64,000 bases of DNA, taken from assembly GCA_013400975.1 (NCBI GenBank), contig WBMZ01009494.1, positions 35,408-99,407 on the forward strand, written 5' to 3'. Under the pieces are notes generated by a model. The model saw only the letters and a list, made by a program, of their open reading frames with translations, was not told where the DNA came from and did not search any database. A program made the position numbers and the translations under genes. Each line of letters starts with the position of its first letter. Position 1 is the stretch's first letter. This document shows positions 12,676 to 26,700 of this stretch, piece by piece. This DNA comes from Atrichornis clamosus (lineage: Eukaryota; Chordata; Aves; Passeriformes; Menuridae).

Positions 12676-12883
12676 GTATGAGCTGACCTCAGGGAGAGCT
12701 AGTGTTGCCCACGATGCAGATCTGAGGCTGGGAAGTAAATGCTCTAGATTTGTTTTCTTTCCACTCACATTGCTTAATACCTTAATCTATTCAAATGCTG
12801 TCAAATATAAAAGTTGATATACTCACCAAACTTCTTAGTTCTGTTGCTGTATCTATAAGGTTTGTTCATTTGAATAAAGGAAA

Positions 12884-13740
12884 ATGGGCCAAACACAAAA
12901 ACAAGGTCAAGTGAAAAGGGAACAATACAGAGATGCTGCTTGCCACTCCAGGGAGAAAATTCTTGTGGTCAAAGCTCAATTGGAGTTGAAATCAGCCAGA
13001 ACTGGGGGGGACAATAAAAAGAGTTTTTTCAGATATATGAATGGCAATAGACAGTGTAAAAATAACACCGTCCCATTACAGGATGAGGATGGTCACCTCA
13101 CAAACAGGGACATGAACAAAGCATAGGTGTTTAACCCAGTCTTTGCCTCTGTCTTCAACACGGATGATGGCCCAAGGCGGTCTCAGTGCCCTGAGCTGGA
13201 GGACTGTGACTGAGAGAATGATACCTCCCAGTCGACCCTGAAATTGTGCAGGAACTGCTGCTCTATCTGGGTCCCTACAAATCCATGAGGTCTGATGGGA
13301 TTAATCCAAGAATCCTCAAAGAGGGGAAGCCGAATGAATAGCAGCTGAGGTCACTTGGTCTGTTCAGCCTGGAGAAGAGGAGACTGAGGGGAGACCCCAT
13401 GGCAGTCTACAATTTCCTCATGAGGGAAGGTGAGGGGCAGACACTGATCTCTCCTCTGTGGTGACCAGTGACAGGACCCACGGGAATGGCCTGAAATTGT
13501 GTCAGAAAAGGTTTAGGCTGGGGGTCAGAAAAAGGTTTTTGCACCCAGAGGGTGGCTGGGCACTGGAACAGGCTCCCCAGGAAAGTGGTCACAGCACCAG
13601 CCTGACAGAGTTCAAGAAGTGTTTGTACAACACTCTGAGGCACATGGTGTGATTCTTGGGGTGTCCTGTGCAGGGCCAGGAATTGGACTTGATGATCCTT
13701 GTGGGTCCATCCAACTCAGCTTGTTCTGTGATTCTGTGAG
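12884..13740 (+). mobile_element. CR1 LINE with large internal deletion
   Basis: The first part (12884-13320) is CR1 ORF2 between the endonuclease and reverse-transcriptase domains. Translated fragments include QGQVKREQYRDAA, KAQLELKSA, KKSFFRYMN and DGHLTNRDMNKA, with stops and frameshifts. The last ORF2 motif is the start of RT (YKSM.SDGINPRILKE). At about 13320 the sequence jumps straight to the CR1 3' end ('gcagctgaggtcacttggtc', 'cactggaacaggctcccca'), ending in the tail TTCTGTGATTCTGTGA. Most of the RT domain is missing. The joint has GAGG/GAGGGG microhomology, consistent with a post-insertion deletion. It is a dead element. Confidence 0.92.
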
Positions 13741-16700
13741 TATTATGGGAACTTACTCATCCACATTCCATTGTCCAGAGGAAAGAAAATTCAGACACAT
13801 TTTAAGAGGCAGTTATGAAATGGTGTCTTAGAATAGGTTGTGATCAGATTTGTGTGTTTTGCTTGCAAACAAACAAAAAATCTCGAACAAGGAAAAAAAT
13901 ATCTAACTTCAAGTTTAATTAGAGTGTAATTAATTAGAGCATGTGAGTTATCACTCATCTGCATTTTGTAAATTTTTTCAGATTTCTTTGGATTTTTTAC
14001 ATCACATCAGAATAGATTGCCTCCAGCTTTACTTGTCCAAACATGTGAGTAATAAAAATTGGATAGGCATAGTGTGCTGAAGTATCTCAGCATAGGTGTT
14101 CATACCCACTGAAAAACAAAGGACTTTATATTAGAAAGGCAAACAACCATGAATAATCAAACAAAACTCTCCATGTGTATTAGAACTTAGGCATAGTAGG
14201 AGGAATTAAAAAAAGAATCATTAGCAAAAGAACAGCTGTCAGAAACACATGTTTATTCTTTATGTGTCTCATGAGATATACAGCTTTCTTCTGTTATTGG
14301 AAAATTTAAATTGGTACTGTAATTTGTAATAAAAACAGTTCATGTAGCTTGACAGAAAAATAGTAAATTCTTTACAGTTCTTCAGGGCAGTAATATCTAT
14401 TAATAACAATGAACACTTACTAGAAGCCACTTAGTGACAGTTGCATACTGAATCTTGTAGATATTTTGTTTTAAAGGAAAACCCCTAATAAATATAATTC
14501 TGTACCCATCTAAAGCAAGATGATGTAAGGCCAAAATAATTTTTCTCACAGCTTAGTGATATAACTCTAGGCATAGTTTCTTTAACCTATTCCACTTTAG
14601 TTATAGTCCTTCCTTTAAACAAAACAGCAAAATATACTGACTGTAATTTTGTTTTATTTCTAAAGATCTGTAAACTTATTTTTGTAAATGGTCTTGAATA
14701 GAGAACCAATTGACCACTGAACTGAAGGATCATTAGTAACAGATATTCTGTGCAGTATCTGAAGGCCATAATATTTACCATTAAACAATAGAGAGGCTCG
14801 ATCCTCTCTCCCTATCCCTCATTGTCTTTTAGTAGATACGTAAAATGTAATTAAAGATGCTGTTAAAATGAGAGGCTTACTTAATGTAACTTCTGTCATG
14901 TTTCCCCAAGACTAAAAAGCATGCTTGTATGTATAAAGTATTTATCAAGAATTTATGATCTGAAGGGTGTAACTTACTGAACTGGTGGTCAGCAGGGTCA
15001 GGTTTGACATAACATAATTTTCCCAGAGTCCTGGTTGGCTGAAGAGAATACAGACTGTTGCTGAACAGTCTGTTGTACATACTTCCCTTCAGTATTTAAA
15101 ATCATGTGAGTGAAATACTGGTGTATGGGCAAAACCTAGCTTGCTCTTGGTTTTTTTTTTTTAAGAAAAACACAAACACTTTTGAAATGCCTGTTTTTAA
15201 GTCATTATGCCTCCTCAATATAAAACGTGTTCATGACTAGAAGAAACTGCAGCTTAAAATTCCTCAGGAATTTGAGAAATCTAGTCCCCAAAAGTATGAT
15301 AAGCTTAGGGACCTTAGAATACAAGTGACTTTTAGGTTCTGGGCAGTGTTTCACTGAAGCACTAACATGAAGTAAATGTAACACAAAGCTCAGAAACATT
15401 GAGCAGTCCAATCACTACTGTGTTGAAGAGTAGAGTATACCAGGGAATATATATGTTTAAAAGTAAAAGTAATTTTTATTTTAAAAAAGCGGTCTGCTTT
15501 TGAATATATGCTTACTTTCTGTCACATGAAATGTCTCTTCACAGGTTAGTATTTTCCCTGTAAATGGAAGGTACTTACAAGAAGAAGGTAGATATGGAGT
15601 AGGTATGTAGGACTTGAGCTTATTTTCAGGAAAGAAACATTATAATCCTAAAACCTAAAGATTCTTACTCCTATCTGTGTTATTTTAAAAATTACACTGA
15701 GAAGGGACCAGTCTCTGGAAAGTGCTGCCTCTGTGAGAGGAGTAGAGCTGAGCTATTGTGGTTGCACTTGAAGTCCAGTCAGGATTACTGTCTTCCCTTA
15801 GCTTCACCTGCCATTGCACTTACATACCTGCAAAAGGGGACACACATACCTCCAGGGTATGCAAAATCACATAAAACCACACTAAATTGGACAAGCTGGC
15901 TTCAAATAGGAAGAAACCAGTTTTAACTCCTTCTTCTAACTTTGTTTTTGCAAGGGTTAATATTTTGTTCCTTACTTTGGTATATGTTTGTATTTCTTTC
16001 ATTTTTTATGTACTAAATGCAGCTTCCAATCATATTTAAAATATTTTGATGAGACAACTGAAAGAAGAAGTCCTGTCTTAGAGGCAGTTTGGAGTAAAAT
16101 AATACTTAAAGATGGTGCTAAATGTCCTACTGGCCTTCGAGGAGACCTGTGCAATAACCACTTTGCAAATGAGATAATTATATTTTTTTTCATATATTAC
16201 TGTAAAAGGAAACATATGAAACCCTTCAAGACAATTGTATATACTTGGTAGAGTGCTTTCTATTGGTGATATTCGAAATAAGGATGATGCTTGGCAAAGA
16301 TTCAGTTAATAACCTTTTGGCTCTTGCTGAGGCTTCAGGTGTATGACTGGTTAGACTCCAATTCAACCATTTAATGCAAGTTTTTTTATTTTTATTGTTG
16401 GGAAGCAATATAATTATCCCCTTATTATCCTTTGAAATTACTGACTCAAAAATTTCTGAAGGGATTTTCAGCACGTACTTTTAAAATGAAACATTTTGAT
16501 GAGAATTAACACTGTGGAAACAAGTAACTGCAGATGGTAATTTCTCCCAATGTTATGAATATGGGAGGGGGTGAAAGAGCATTATACTTAGAGATGGTAG
16601 AATATTGTTTGTCAAATACATTATTCAACAAATTATTTGTCATTGAATTATTTGAAACTCCCATTTCGCTATTACTATAGCTCACTGGAGAGAGTTCTCA

Positions 16701-16763
16701 AATATTTAAGTATTATGGAAATTGAATATTGAATAGTTCAGCCCCTTTTCTTTGTTTCATTAC

Positions 16764-16778
16764 AAAAAAAAAAAAAAA
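16764..16778. repeat. Poly-A run (15 A)
   Basis: Fifteen consecutive A with no recognisable retroposed gene body immediately upstream. Confidence 0.9.
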
Positions 16779-16927
16779 GCTTTACATTCCTGTTTATCAT
16801 ATGCTGCCAGGTTCATTTAAAATACATAAAACTAAAAATGCTTTATATCTCTAAACTATATTGTGAGTGAAGACTAATAAAGACTGATTTTGCAGTGGCA
16901 ATCATTTAGTTATTCTGATTGTTAAAG

Positions 16928-16985
16928 TAGAAGAAATTGAGAGGTTAAACTTTCTGAAGATACATAGCATAACTGAAGGCCTACA
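16928..16985 (+). mobile_element. Possible MIR-type SINE remnant
   Basis: The order GAAATTGAG, AGGTTAAACTTTCTG, ACATAGCATAACTGAAGG resembles the MIR core (GAAACTGAG, AGGTTAAGTAACTTG, ACACAGCTAGTAAG). Divergence is high, as expected for an element inherited from the amniote ancestor. It could be a chance resemblance. Confidence 0.3.
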
Positions 16986-17419
16986 CCCATGCACTAATTA
17001 TTGCTTTAAAAAGAGATCTTAATGAAAGGCAGTTTTTTCAAATGTAACCTTTACTTTGAAATTCTGTCACTTTCTGCCTAAGGTAAGCACTGTGTTAATA
17101 CCTCTGGTTTCAAAAGTTGTACAATGTAAACAAATATTAGATTACTCACAACTACTTTCCTAGAATATGAATGAAAAGTAAATAGGCTAGAATGGGATGG
17201 ATGCATATGAATCACTGAGTCCCTTAAAATGATTGTTCCTGTAAATGAAGATTTTACCAAGGCTTTTGTGCTACAGTGTATTCTTCTGTCTTTGCCTTGT
17301 GACTGTGACCACACCAGCAGACTTTGCTGTGTTGTATCATTAATTTATCATTTCACTTGAGGAAAGTAACTTCCAACACTTGATGAAAATTCCTCGTGGT
17401 TGAATGGATAGTCCTTTAC

Positions 17420-17542
17420 CTGAAAAGGCTGATTTCAGCATTTTCCAGGCAGGCTCAGGTGGATCCTTTGGAAAGCGTACTGGGTCCTTACTCGGCAGTT
17501 TCTTCTCCAAACAGTCCTGGTCATAGCTTGGAAATTCCTTCC
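17420..17542 (-). CDS. Candidate internal coding exon (123 nt), gene unknown
   Basis: On the minus strand, acceptor ATGTTCTTCTTTCAG (polypyrimidine plus CAG) precedes 123 nt ending at TTTTCAG/GTAAAGG. Exactly one frame is open throughout: two bases, 40 codons, one base, so it is symmetric phase 1-1. The peptide begins KEFPSYDQDCLEKK, continues with PVRFPKDPPEPAWK and ends MLKSAFS. It is rich in charged residues and proline, unlike the low-complexity translation of nearby AT-rich DNA. I recognise no domain and cannot name the protein. Its phase matches the candidates at 47086-47142 and 62467-62611. It could still be a chance open segment between good splice signals. Confidence 0.45.
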
Positions 17543-20500
17543 CTGAAAGAAGAACATCTTTAACAGTTCAGATCTGTTGGGGGTATTGACTGCTCCTAAA
17601 GCCAGGGATTTAAAGCTGGCCATGAGTATAAATCCAGCTGATGTACTAGTCAGACATGTCTGTGGATTGTGTGAAACATATGGAATGAGTGACTGTGCCA
17701 CGATGGCACAAGCCAGCTGTGGGGTACCAATGTACTGTGACTTAGACACATCTCTTCAGCGTGTTGTTGTCAGCAGCTGTTCCTGGGATGCTGTGAGTCA
17801 CTGCCTAGGGATACCCCGAGCATAGTAGCTGGGTTTCCATCACAAATGATTAAGCAGGAACTACTGGCAGTGAACTGCAGCTTTGCTTCATATCTACCAC
17901 CATGGAGTGGAAGGACTCAATTCTTGTAGTGTAGGTGGGGAGGTTTCTTCTAAAGACCAGCTTTTCTTCATAACAGGCTAGGTGAAATTTGTGGTTGTGC
18001 CAAAGCAGCATTGCTTTCTCTTAATTGAGGACTTGCCGAGACAGTATGCTCAAGAGTAGAGTTTCATTGTAGCAAATGTTTTGGTTTTGTTTCCAGACTG
18101 AGATGAATTTCTATTTAAAGTTGTGCTTCTAATGGTGTTTATTAGCACGTAATATTTAGACTGCCCTGAAAACCATATCTTTCCTTCCAAATAAACATTA
18201 TGTGATAGTCAATCGTAACTAATAAATACATAGCTGAATTATTGGGAGATATTTCTAATAATTGCACCTGATTAGATATTTTATAGTGCTGTATTCTTCT
18301 TGGAAATCAGTGCTTCATTAAACACATTATTTCAGGGTGTGATCGCTCTGTGCCTTTATACTACCTGTGTTCAGGAAAATATATCAGCAGTTGTGTCGTG
18401 AGTCTCTCAGACATACTATTACTACTAAGACACTAATGTTTTCACTGTGTTTGTATCACTTTGGTATGATCTGTGTTCAGTTTCAGCATGAAATATTCAT
18501 TGCTTGTATTTCTTGAAATGCAAATGAAAAAAAGCACTTTAAAAAAATTGTAATTTTATTTGCTGCTTTACTAGATTCTGCTACATGGAGTCATCTACCA
18601 TGTTACATTTTAATGAAAAGAAACATTAATTTGTGTTGGTAGTCTGCCTACATTCCCTTTGCTTTCACTTAGACAAGAAAATTAACTATTGGTTTACATG
18701 TGTCTTCAACAGCATTTTTAACAGCATTGTCACAGCAATTAACCCATTACCACAACTTCAGTCATAATCTAGTTTATTTTTAATACACACTGGTGTTTCT
18801 TTTAAGACTGCGGTTTCATTTTAAAATTCTACTTTTTGCTTTTATGTGTCTTTCTTTGTTCCCTTTTTTTTAGTATTATATCAGGGTTTTTGTCAGTTTC
18901 TCACCTACATACGTTGTAGAGCTCAAAAGGGAGCATGTGAGAGCACCACCTTTCATAGCTGCCACAGAATCTTGGTTTATATACACAAGCTACTTCTGAT
19001 GTCTATATTGAGAAAATAGTGTAGTATTTATCTCAGTACTTACATGGAAGGCCTCAGAAAAGCCTCATACATGTGATGTGCCTGATATATCTGTCTCTTA
19101 GTAGGAAGTGGTTGTTGTTGCATGTATTCATTTGAGGGGGACATGAAACATTTGTCCTGTCAATAATGGATGTTGTAATATATAGGGAGAAGGAGTTGGA
19201 TGAATAAGAGAACAAAATTTTGTAATGCTTTTTAAGTAACATCAAATTAATAGTTGTTCATTGTAGAATTGTGGAGAAAGATCGATTCTCTTAGAGAAAG
19301 TTTTTTGCTCTTTACAAATTTTACTGAAAAAAACCCTTACTTCAAATGTTGTAAAAAAATTACTTAATGCTTACCAATTAAAAAAAAAATATAAGAAACA
19401 TGCATAATTACTGTAAAATTTCAGTAGCTTTGTGTGTAGTATCTCTGTGCATGACACTTGTATTTAGAACATTTAAAAATACTTATACCCTGATTGCGTA
19501 TGGAAATATATTTTTAAATAATTACAGACTTATAAAGGTAAAATGATGTTATTTTGCTGTTTGGGGTTTTTTGGATGGTGGTAAGAAAACCTCAGTATGT
19601 ACACTACACTTAATTGGAGTTTTTTACATTAATGCTACGACCTTTCTAAATCATGCATATTTACTTGAGCTTTCTTTGTAGCCATGTTTCTGTTGTCTTG
19701 TCCTTTGAAGAAGATTATAGCATGGTACTACAATGGTTCAACTTCAAGGATTATTAAATTAGTTATGAACACAGATCTTTTTTCTGTAGTTTTTTTTGTG
19801 ATTTCCTGTGTATATGTATGTGTCATATCAAATCCGTATTACAAATGGCCTTCCCTTGTGTTTTGTTATAGCAACATTACTTGTTTGTCTGGTGTAAAAA
19901 TGTTAAAATAACTTTGGGAGTTTTGCTGTTCAGACAAGCTTTTTTTTGCCTTGTGCTTAGGAAATGGTTTTTTTTCCTCTTTCCCTGCAAAAATTTTTAG
20001 CATCACTACTATTCTTCTCAGTTTTTCATCCCTGTGGTGTATGAAATCTTACCTTGTAATTTTGAGAGATCAATTTTCGAGAATGCACATTGTAATAAGA
20101 CACTAGTTGTCCCAATATGCATGTTTAGTATTAAAAATGCATGTGTAAATGGCTAAACTGAAAAATAGAGTTTATACTAATAAAAATATAACGTAAGACC
20201 ATTTTCATCAAGTTCCTGTTTTTATTGTGGTTGATACAACTACACATAAGTGAGAAAAGTTTTTGGGCAGTACTGATAATTACTTATCAGTAAGCCCTCG
20301 TTCTTTTTTGTAATAAATATTATAAAAATAATACTAATAAATATAATTCTCATGTGCCAGTCTTGTATTTGCATTAAATTTCAGCACTTGTGAGTCTCAA
20401 TGTCTTAATTCGTATAAATTCTATTAAAAAAAAAAAGCTGGGTAGTCATGTTAGAAAAAAAAAGGTGGAATCTCTCAGGATATTCATTGTTAAAATTGTT

Positions 20501-22004
20501 TTTCTGTGAAAGCTAGGAGATAAGTGATGTTCCTGAACTTCATGTGCCTAATACATTGGTACATAAACTGCAAGGCATCATCCAGTAGAATGCATTAAGT
20601 GTTGAATTTCTATTTTGTTTCTATAGGGTGAAGTGGTGCGTGAGGGGATGTTTGATTCAGACTATTTTGAAACTAATCTGGAAGAATTTTCATCCACAAA
20701 TTCAAATTTTGATATTTGATCCAGAAAGGAAGAATGTTTTTTAAAAAAAATAATACTTTTTTTCCAATTTAAGGTTATTGGGGGCTAATATTGATTAGAA
20801 ATAGACAGGCAGGTTTTAAAAAAAATTACTATTTTTGTCCCTTATTTAATGAGCATACTTAGAAGAAAAATGTTATCTGTGATTCCCACTTCACTTAAAT
20901 TCTGTTACATTGCCATTTGGAAAAAAAAGTATGTTCACCATACCTCATTCAGAATGCAAACGTGTGATAATGCTAATTAATGTTTCTGGAGTTAAGATAT
21001 TTAATTGGGGAGCTAACTATAATTGGTATTTTAGAGTAGTTCATTTTAAAGCTTCTCACGTGGTCTTAATGAAACCAAATGGACTGGCTTGTCCTCTCTG
21101 GTTGGTGCTCATTACTCTGGACAAGTGTACCTGGAGCTCCCCTCACACCAGTGTGAGATAAAGCTGTTTCAGTGTAGGACAAGTGAGGACTGTTTTAGCA
21201 GGAAAGAAAGCACAAGATGAGGCCTAGGCTGCTAATTAATCTTAATTAGGAGCAATTTGTTTTAATCAGAAGTTCTACAGCCTACGCTAAGTAGTGCATT
21301 CCTCTCTGTAGCAGCTCTTTTCAGGAATTCCAGTGGATGAACCATGTATAATGCTTTGAATGCAGGTTGTATCTGAATGTCTGTGGAATCTTGACGTGTA
21401 CAGAGTACTTAAACCTCTAGTTACACTGAAGGACAACCGTAGTTTTTGGTAGTAGTAACACCTGCTACACTGCATTATTTTATTGTGCTCTGTTAGGAAG
21501 GTGAAGCATTGTACACACATTTGAGAGACAGAACTAGAGTTTGTTCACACTGGTGTTCTCCAGTAAAAAAAAAATATTTTAATTAGTTTAGAAGAGGTAT
21601 AAGGAAGTCCATCCTCAAATATTTGGGTAAGGTTTCCTGAGTTTTACAAGGTCTGAGGACTAAGCTTTTACTTTTTCTCTGGTGGTGTTCATCCTTTTGC
21701 ACCTGCTACTTGTGAGATTTGTAGCTATGTCTTCTAGGAGGTACTGGTGACCTTTTGGAAAAACTGTACCTAAAAGAGAAACAGTAGAAAACAGAGACTC
21801 AAAAACAGCCAGAGGGATTTTGGAGCTGCCTGTAATACAGCATATTTAATATCCAGATATAGTTTTTACCATACAAGAAGATTTTCCTGAAGGGATGAGG
21901 GTGCTGTTCTTGCATTTAAATACTTTCTCAAAGGTGCAGGACTAGGGCAAATATTTTAAAGTGTCGGATGTGAGGTACAGTGTAGGCACAGAAAATGAAA
22001 GAGC
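17543..22004. other. AT-rich DNA, possibly intronic, no gene seen
   Basis: No supported feature. If the flanking minus-strand exon candidates are real, this lies inside an intron of about 30 kb running from 47.1 to 17.5 kb. Short poly-T and poly-A tracts are frequent, and donor-like sites occur without matching acceptors. Confidence 0.5.
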
Positions 22005-22066
22005 AGGTAAAGTTTGGACGTGTGATCTCAGAGATATTTTCCAACTTAAATGATTCTGTGAAATGA
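22005..22066 (+). mobile_element. CR1 3'-terminal remnant
   Basis: About 60 bp matching the very end of CR1: 'gtgatctcagagatattttc', 'caacttaaatgattctgtga', then a degenerate ATTCTGTGAAATG tail. Sequence upstream of 22005 is not clearly CR1, so this is an extremely 5'-truncated or heavily decayed copy. Confidence 0.6.
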
Positions 22067-23752
22067 TTTTGTAAACTGTATTAAAGAAGTGGAAAATAGT
22101 ACAATATTTTGCATTGTCTCAGAGACCTGAAGCAACTGTTGCATTTAAAGGATCGTTCTTTCTTTTCACTGATATATTAGTTATCATCCTATTAATCCAG
22201 ATAAAGAATAGGGGAACAGCTCAGTTATATTGATTTCTGAAAGGAGAAAATGGAACCCAATAAACAACTAACATAAATGAAACTGGAAGGAAAACTAGTA
22301 ACAGTTTTATAGAACTTATGTTACATTTTTAAATTCAAAAATTAATTTGGAAAGTAAGACTCTTAATACGCTTTTGATGGTGAAAACAAACATGGTCACA
22401 AAAACATATAGAAATAGTTCCTCTCATCTTATAAATGCTTTCATTTGAGATGGTAGGCTGTAGTGGTCTTAGCTAGAGTACAGTAAAAAAACCTGAAACA
22501 TCTCACAAAAAAACCCCAAGCATTAGGCTGAGGTCAAGGACTGGAAAAAGTTGCACTGCCATTCATATTGTTACTTTAAAAATTTTTCCTAATTACCATA
22601 CTTCAAGATCATGGGCTTTCAAAATAGTATGTTTTTCTGTGTGAAGGTGAAGGAGGTAAGGCTTCAGGAGCTGAGACCTTCTGACAGCAGATTTGAGCTC
22701 GCTCACCCTGTGCGAGATGGAACAATCCCAGCTGGTAGAGAGTTCATGCACTGTGATTCCAGACCAAGGAACTGAGCTGTAAGCTGCTGCCCTTGATGTC
22801 ATTGTCCTTTGGAGAAAGGATTTTTCTAGCGCCTTGATAAGGACACCAAATCGCAGCAGTCAGTAAGCACAAGTGAGAGCTCTGCACTGAGGGGAAGAAG
22901 CACAACTTTCCCCAGAAGATGGTTTGGAAGTCCAGTGACTGGCTTGGTGAACTCAGAACAGACACATCACTTGAGGTGGAACAGTCCTTTATCCTTTCTT
23001 GAATCCTAGTTGTATGAGCCTGGGGAGGAAGCACCTTTCAAGCAGATAATGTTTTTGTTACAGTACACAGCCAGTGAGATGCAGTGTCCAGCCCCAGGTC
23101 TCCTCATAGTAGTGAATGTCATCTCTGCCTTCAAACTGACTGACCCTCCCATAGCCATATTCATATGGATTGTTGGCACATGGTTTCAAGTTAAGGAACA
23201 GAGGAAGTAACTGGTACAGCCACCAGTTGAGGGGAGAAGTACTAATGGACATGTGAACCAGCAAGTTCATTCTAATGGGAAGGTACTTTTCCATTACAGG
23301 CTTTGCAGGTAGACAAGTAAAACAAGGTGCCTATATGGCATTTCCTCATCATTTTGTACTCTCAAACCCTCCAAGTGTCCTCTATGTTATTGAGAATCTA
23401 ATTTATTTCACAGCATGGTATAGTCTCACAGTAGTGAGACACAGCGTACCAGTTTTCCTGCTATATATTCAAGTGAATAGCTTTCTGAATTTTTAAATGT
23501 ATGACTTCTGTTAGTTTGTTAATTGCTACCACAAAGGCTTCAGAGCTTCCAGGGCTAACTCATCCCTATTGTTTCCTCCACTCAAAATTCCTTTCTGTCA
23601 CATCCCCATTCAAAATACAGAGCTATACAGGAAGACACTGGTCTATTCCTGCTGTTTGCCCTTTCCATTATCTTTCTGTTGATGCAGTTAACTCTTGGCT
23701 CAGGTGATCTCCTGACTATAATAAATGGTTCCTATACAGTAGAGGAAATATT

Positions 23753-23765
23753 AAAAAAAAAAAAA
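23753..23765. repeat. Poly-A run (13 A)
   Basis: Thirteen consecutive A following GGAAATATT; no parent retroposon recognised. Confidence 0.9.
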
Positions 23766-26700
23766 TCCCTCACTCTTCTCCTTAGTCTGCAAAAGTCTAT
23801 GGGAGTGCTAATTTCCTTGATGGTGTAAAACCTTGCATTATTACCCACTGGAGGTCATCAGCCATAAAGGATTACTTGTTTCATCCTTTTCCTTCTATAA
23901 TGCCTTACATGTAACAGCATCCACAGACAAAGGTGACACCTTTTGACCAAGGTCAGCAAGAGGAAAAAGCAATTAGGAAATGATACAACAGTAGCCTGCC
24001 TCTGGAATACGTCGCTTAACAGAGGAATGCTTCAACAATAGAATTCTCTACTTTATCTGCCCAACAGAAACCAGAAACATAAACACTTGCTTACTCAGTG
24101 AAGAGATTGCAAAGGAATTCTGTGAAATTTGTCAGCAAAAGTAGTGAGTTAAATGCCATGACTTGTATTACTCAAGCTGCCAACAAACTCACAGTCAGGC
24201 AAGGCTAAAATGTGGTAGTCTAGAGAGCATTTCCTTGCCATCCTCTGAATCGGTCTAGTTGGAGGCAAAGCTGTACTTGCCAGTGAAAGCCCTCCATATC
24301 CTGAAAATAACTTTCAGACATGGACATGGTGTTGAATTTTAGTAAAATTGCAACATAATAGGATATTTTTAGTGGTGTGATTGGTCTTATGATTGCATAA
24401 AGCTTAATCTGTTTTTACTATGTGGTGTTATATTAATGATCTGTTGCTCAACTTGCAATTGAACCCTCTATATGGAGGAGGGTGTTTAATGTCCTTCTGG
24501 AGTGACAGTGTTTCAGGCATGGACAAGGTACTCTCAGACATTCACATCATATGTTATCTCAAATCAGGAGACTGGCAGGAGTACCATTAGATGGATATAA
24601 GGGCATGGAATATTGACTGAGGATTTAAAACTCTCAGCATCATATGTATCACAAATGCTTTTGTCAAAGTTACACATTCTTATTGGTAGCTTTTGGAAAA
24701 AGAAGAAAAATGAGATCCTTTCATTTTTTATTTTGATATAACAATTTTATTCTTTTCACTTGAGTCCAGAAATTGGTCACAGATACAACAACCAAGTCTT
24801 AGAAAATAATTTTGTCCTTTTAAGAATTTACCTATCTTTCCTCTTCATTTTCTATATCATATTTTCTACACAGACTTCTACTGTGGTAGTAAATTACCAA
24901 AATTGTTGCCTTTCAAATCTGTGTTGGTTTTTTTTGGCAAGACTTGGGGTACTTAAAGAGATTAAGTAGGGCAAGCACTAAGTCTCTCAGCACACTGTCT
25001 CCTGCTAACATGAGCATACATGCTTCAATTTGATTGAGAAATGGGAAAGACAAGTTTTTAATAGACCATAGCTCCCTAGCATATGATGTAAATGGATTGG
25101 AGCAGTATGATGGTATGTTGGACAACGGAGTAAGAATGAATTCTTTTTTTCTTTTTTAACTGTTTTTCTGCAAAACATCACGTGAAGTAACTGCTGTTCT
25201 TAGCATAGTTAAAAAGTGTAATTCAAGAAATAAGCTCTCTTGCACTTCCTAGTAATTCTGAGAGTATTAAGAATGTAGCGAGGGGAGGGGAAAAAAGGCT
25301 GAACAGAGCTTGATCAGTGTTTGTCTTTACTGGCAGTACAAGATGGGACTGGAATAATAACATTCCAGATAATTAAAGAGACAGTTTGGATAAAAGACAG
25401 AATATTCAATTCTGTGGATGTTACAGTGAGCATGTTGCACTCTGAAACAGAGTTAAAAAGCAATCAAAACACAGAATAAAACCTTTTGTCTCACTGTTAT
25501 ACTGCCTTTTTTTTCTGTTGAAAATCTGAAGCCCAAATATCAAAAAAACAGCAGAGAAAAAGGAGAATAAAAGTACTGGATCTAAGGAAGAAAGGAAGTA
25601 ACTATGATTATAGAAAAAAAAAGCAGTCATAATTTTGTTTGTGCTGTGTCTTCAATGAAATTGCTGCTGTCATTTTATTCTAAACTTTTGGCTTTATCAA
25701 AGGTGTGCAAAAAGAAGATGGTGCTTTATGAAATCTGCTGGTTGTACTTAGACCAAAAAAATAGCTAAATTAGGCTTTCATACAGAAATCTGCATTATGA
25801 TAGTTTAACCATTGTTTAAAGTTTATTCCATAAAGGTACTGTTAATGTATTTAGGCTTTTTAATTTGAAAGGTTTATAAATTTTACTGTGATACGTGGAA
25901 AATTGAGGAACTTAGTACTTTTAACTGGTGTAACTTTTCAGAGGAAAGAGGCACGTGAGAACTGTCTGTCCCACCATAGACTCATTCTTGCAAAGCACAA
26001 AGTTTTTTGCCCCAAAGGTTGTAATTGTTTTGGTGAATTTTTGTTTGTTCATATGTTTGTTTAGCCAAATGAAAAAAATATTTATGTATTTGACATATGT
26101 ATGTCATAAAAGACCACTTCCATCAGAACCATACTCATTTTCATTGCCATCCATAATCTCTGTGAATTTGTCTAAATATGTACTGGGGTCTGAAATGGGC
26201 CCTCCCTAAGTAAATACAGTCTATTTTACAAAGTCACAACTAGCAATTTAGTGGTTTGAAATAATTTGAATGAGGTGTAAGAATTATGTGAATTATACAC
26301 ACACAACAAATCTTTTAAAGAGAATATCTGTGCCTTGTGTAGCAGGTGGTGTTTACATGCTTACTGTGACACAAAGGTGATTGATTTGGTTACTTCCTTG
26401 TATGCATTTTTTCTCTTTCACAGAAATGTTAAAATTCTTACCACATCAGAAATTATTCTTGCTAGCATTAAGATTGCAACAATCACATGGAAAATTTGTG
26501 TCCTCTTGAACACATTGTTATATAGGAAATAGAACAAATGTCTGAAATTGCTCCTTGCTCTATGCAGGCCCCCTTTCTAGATAACAAATAAAAACACTAA
26601 TTATTTTAAGATTCAGATAGCAACCAAATACTATGTATTAATGTATTGAATAGCCTTGGAGCTGAGGTAAAGAGCATTAATTTCAGCTATTTCATAATAA

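Larger units (their letters stand above)
13741..17419. other. AT-rich unique DNA with one weak exon candidate
   Basis: No certain gene. A minus-strand segment at 15828-15899 (72 nt) begins after TTCTTCCTATTTGAAG, is open in phase 1-1 and encodes a hydrophobic stretch (NLVWFYVILHTLEV). It has two donor choices: GGAG/GTATGT at 15850 and GCAG/GTATGT at 15828. Its phase would fit downstream of the exon candidate at 17420-17542, but the acceptor is ordinary and I give it low weight. Confidence 0.4.
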
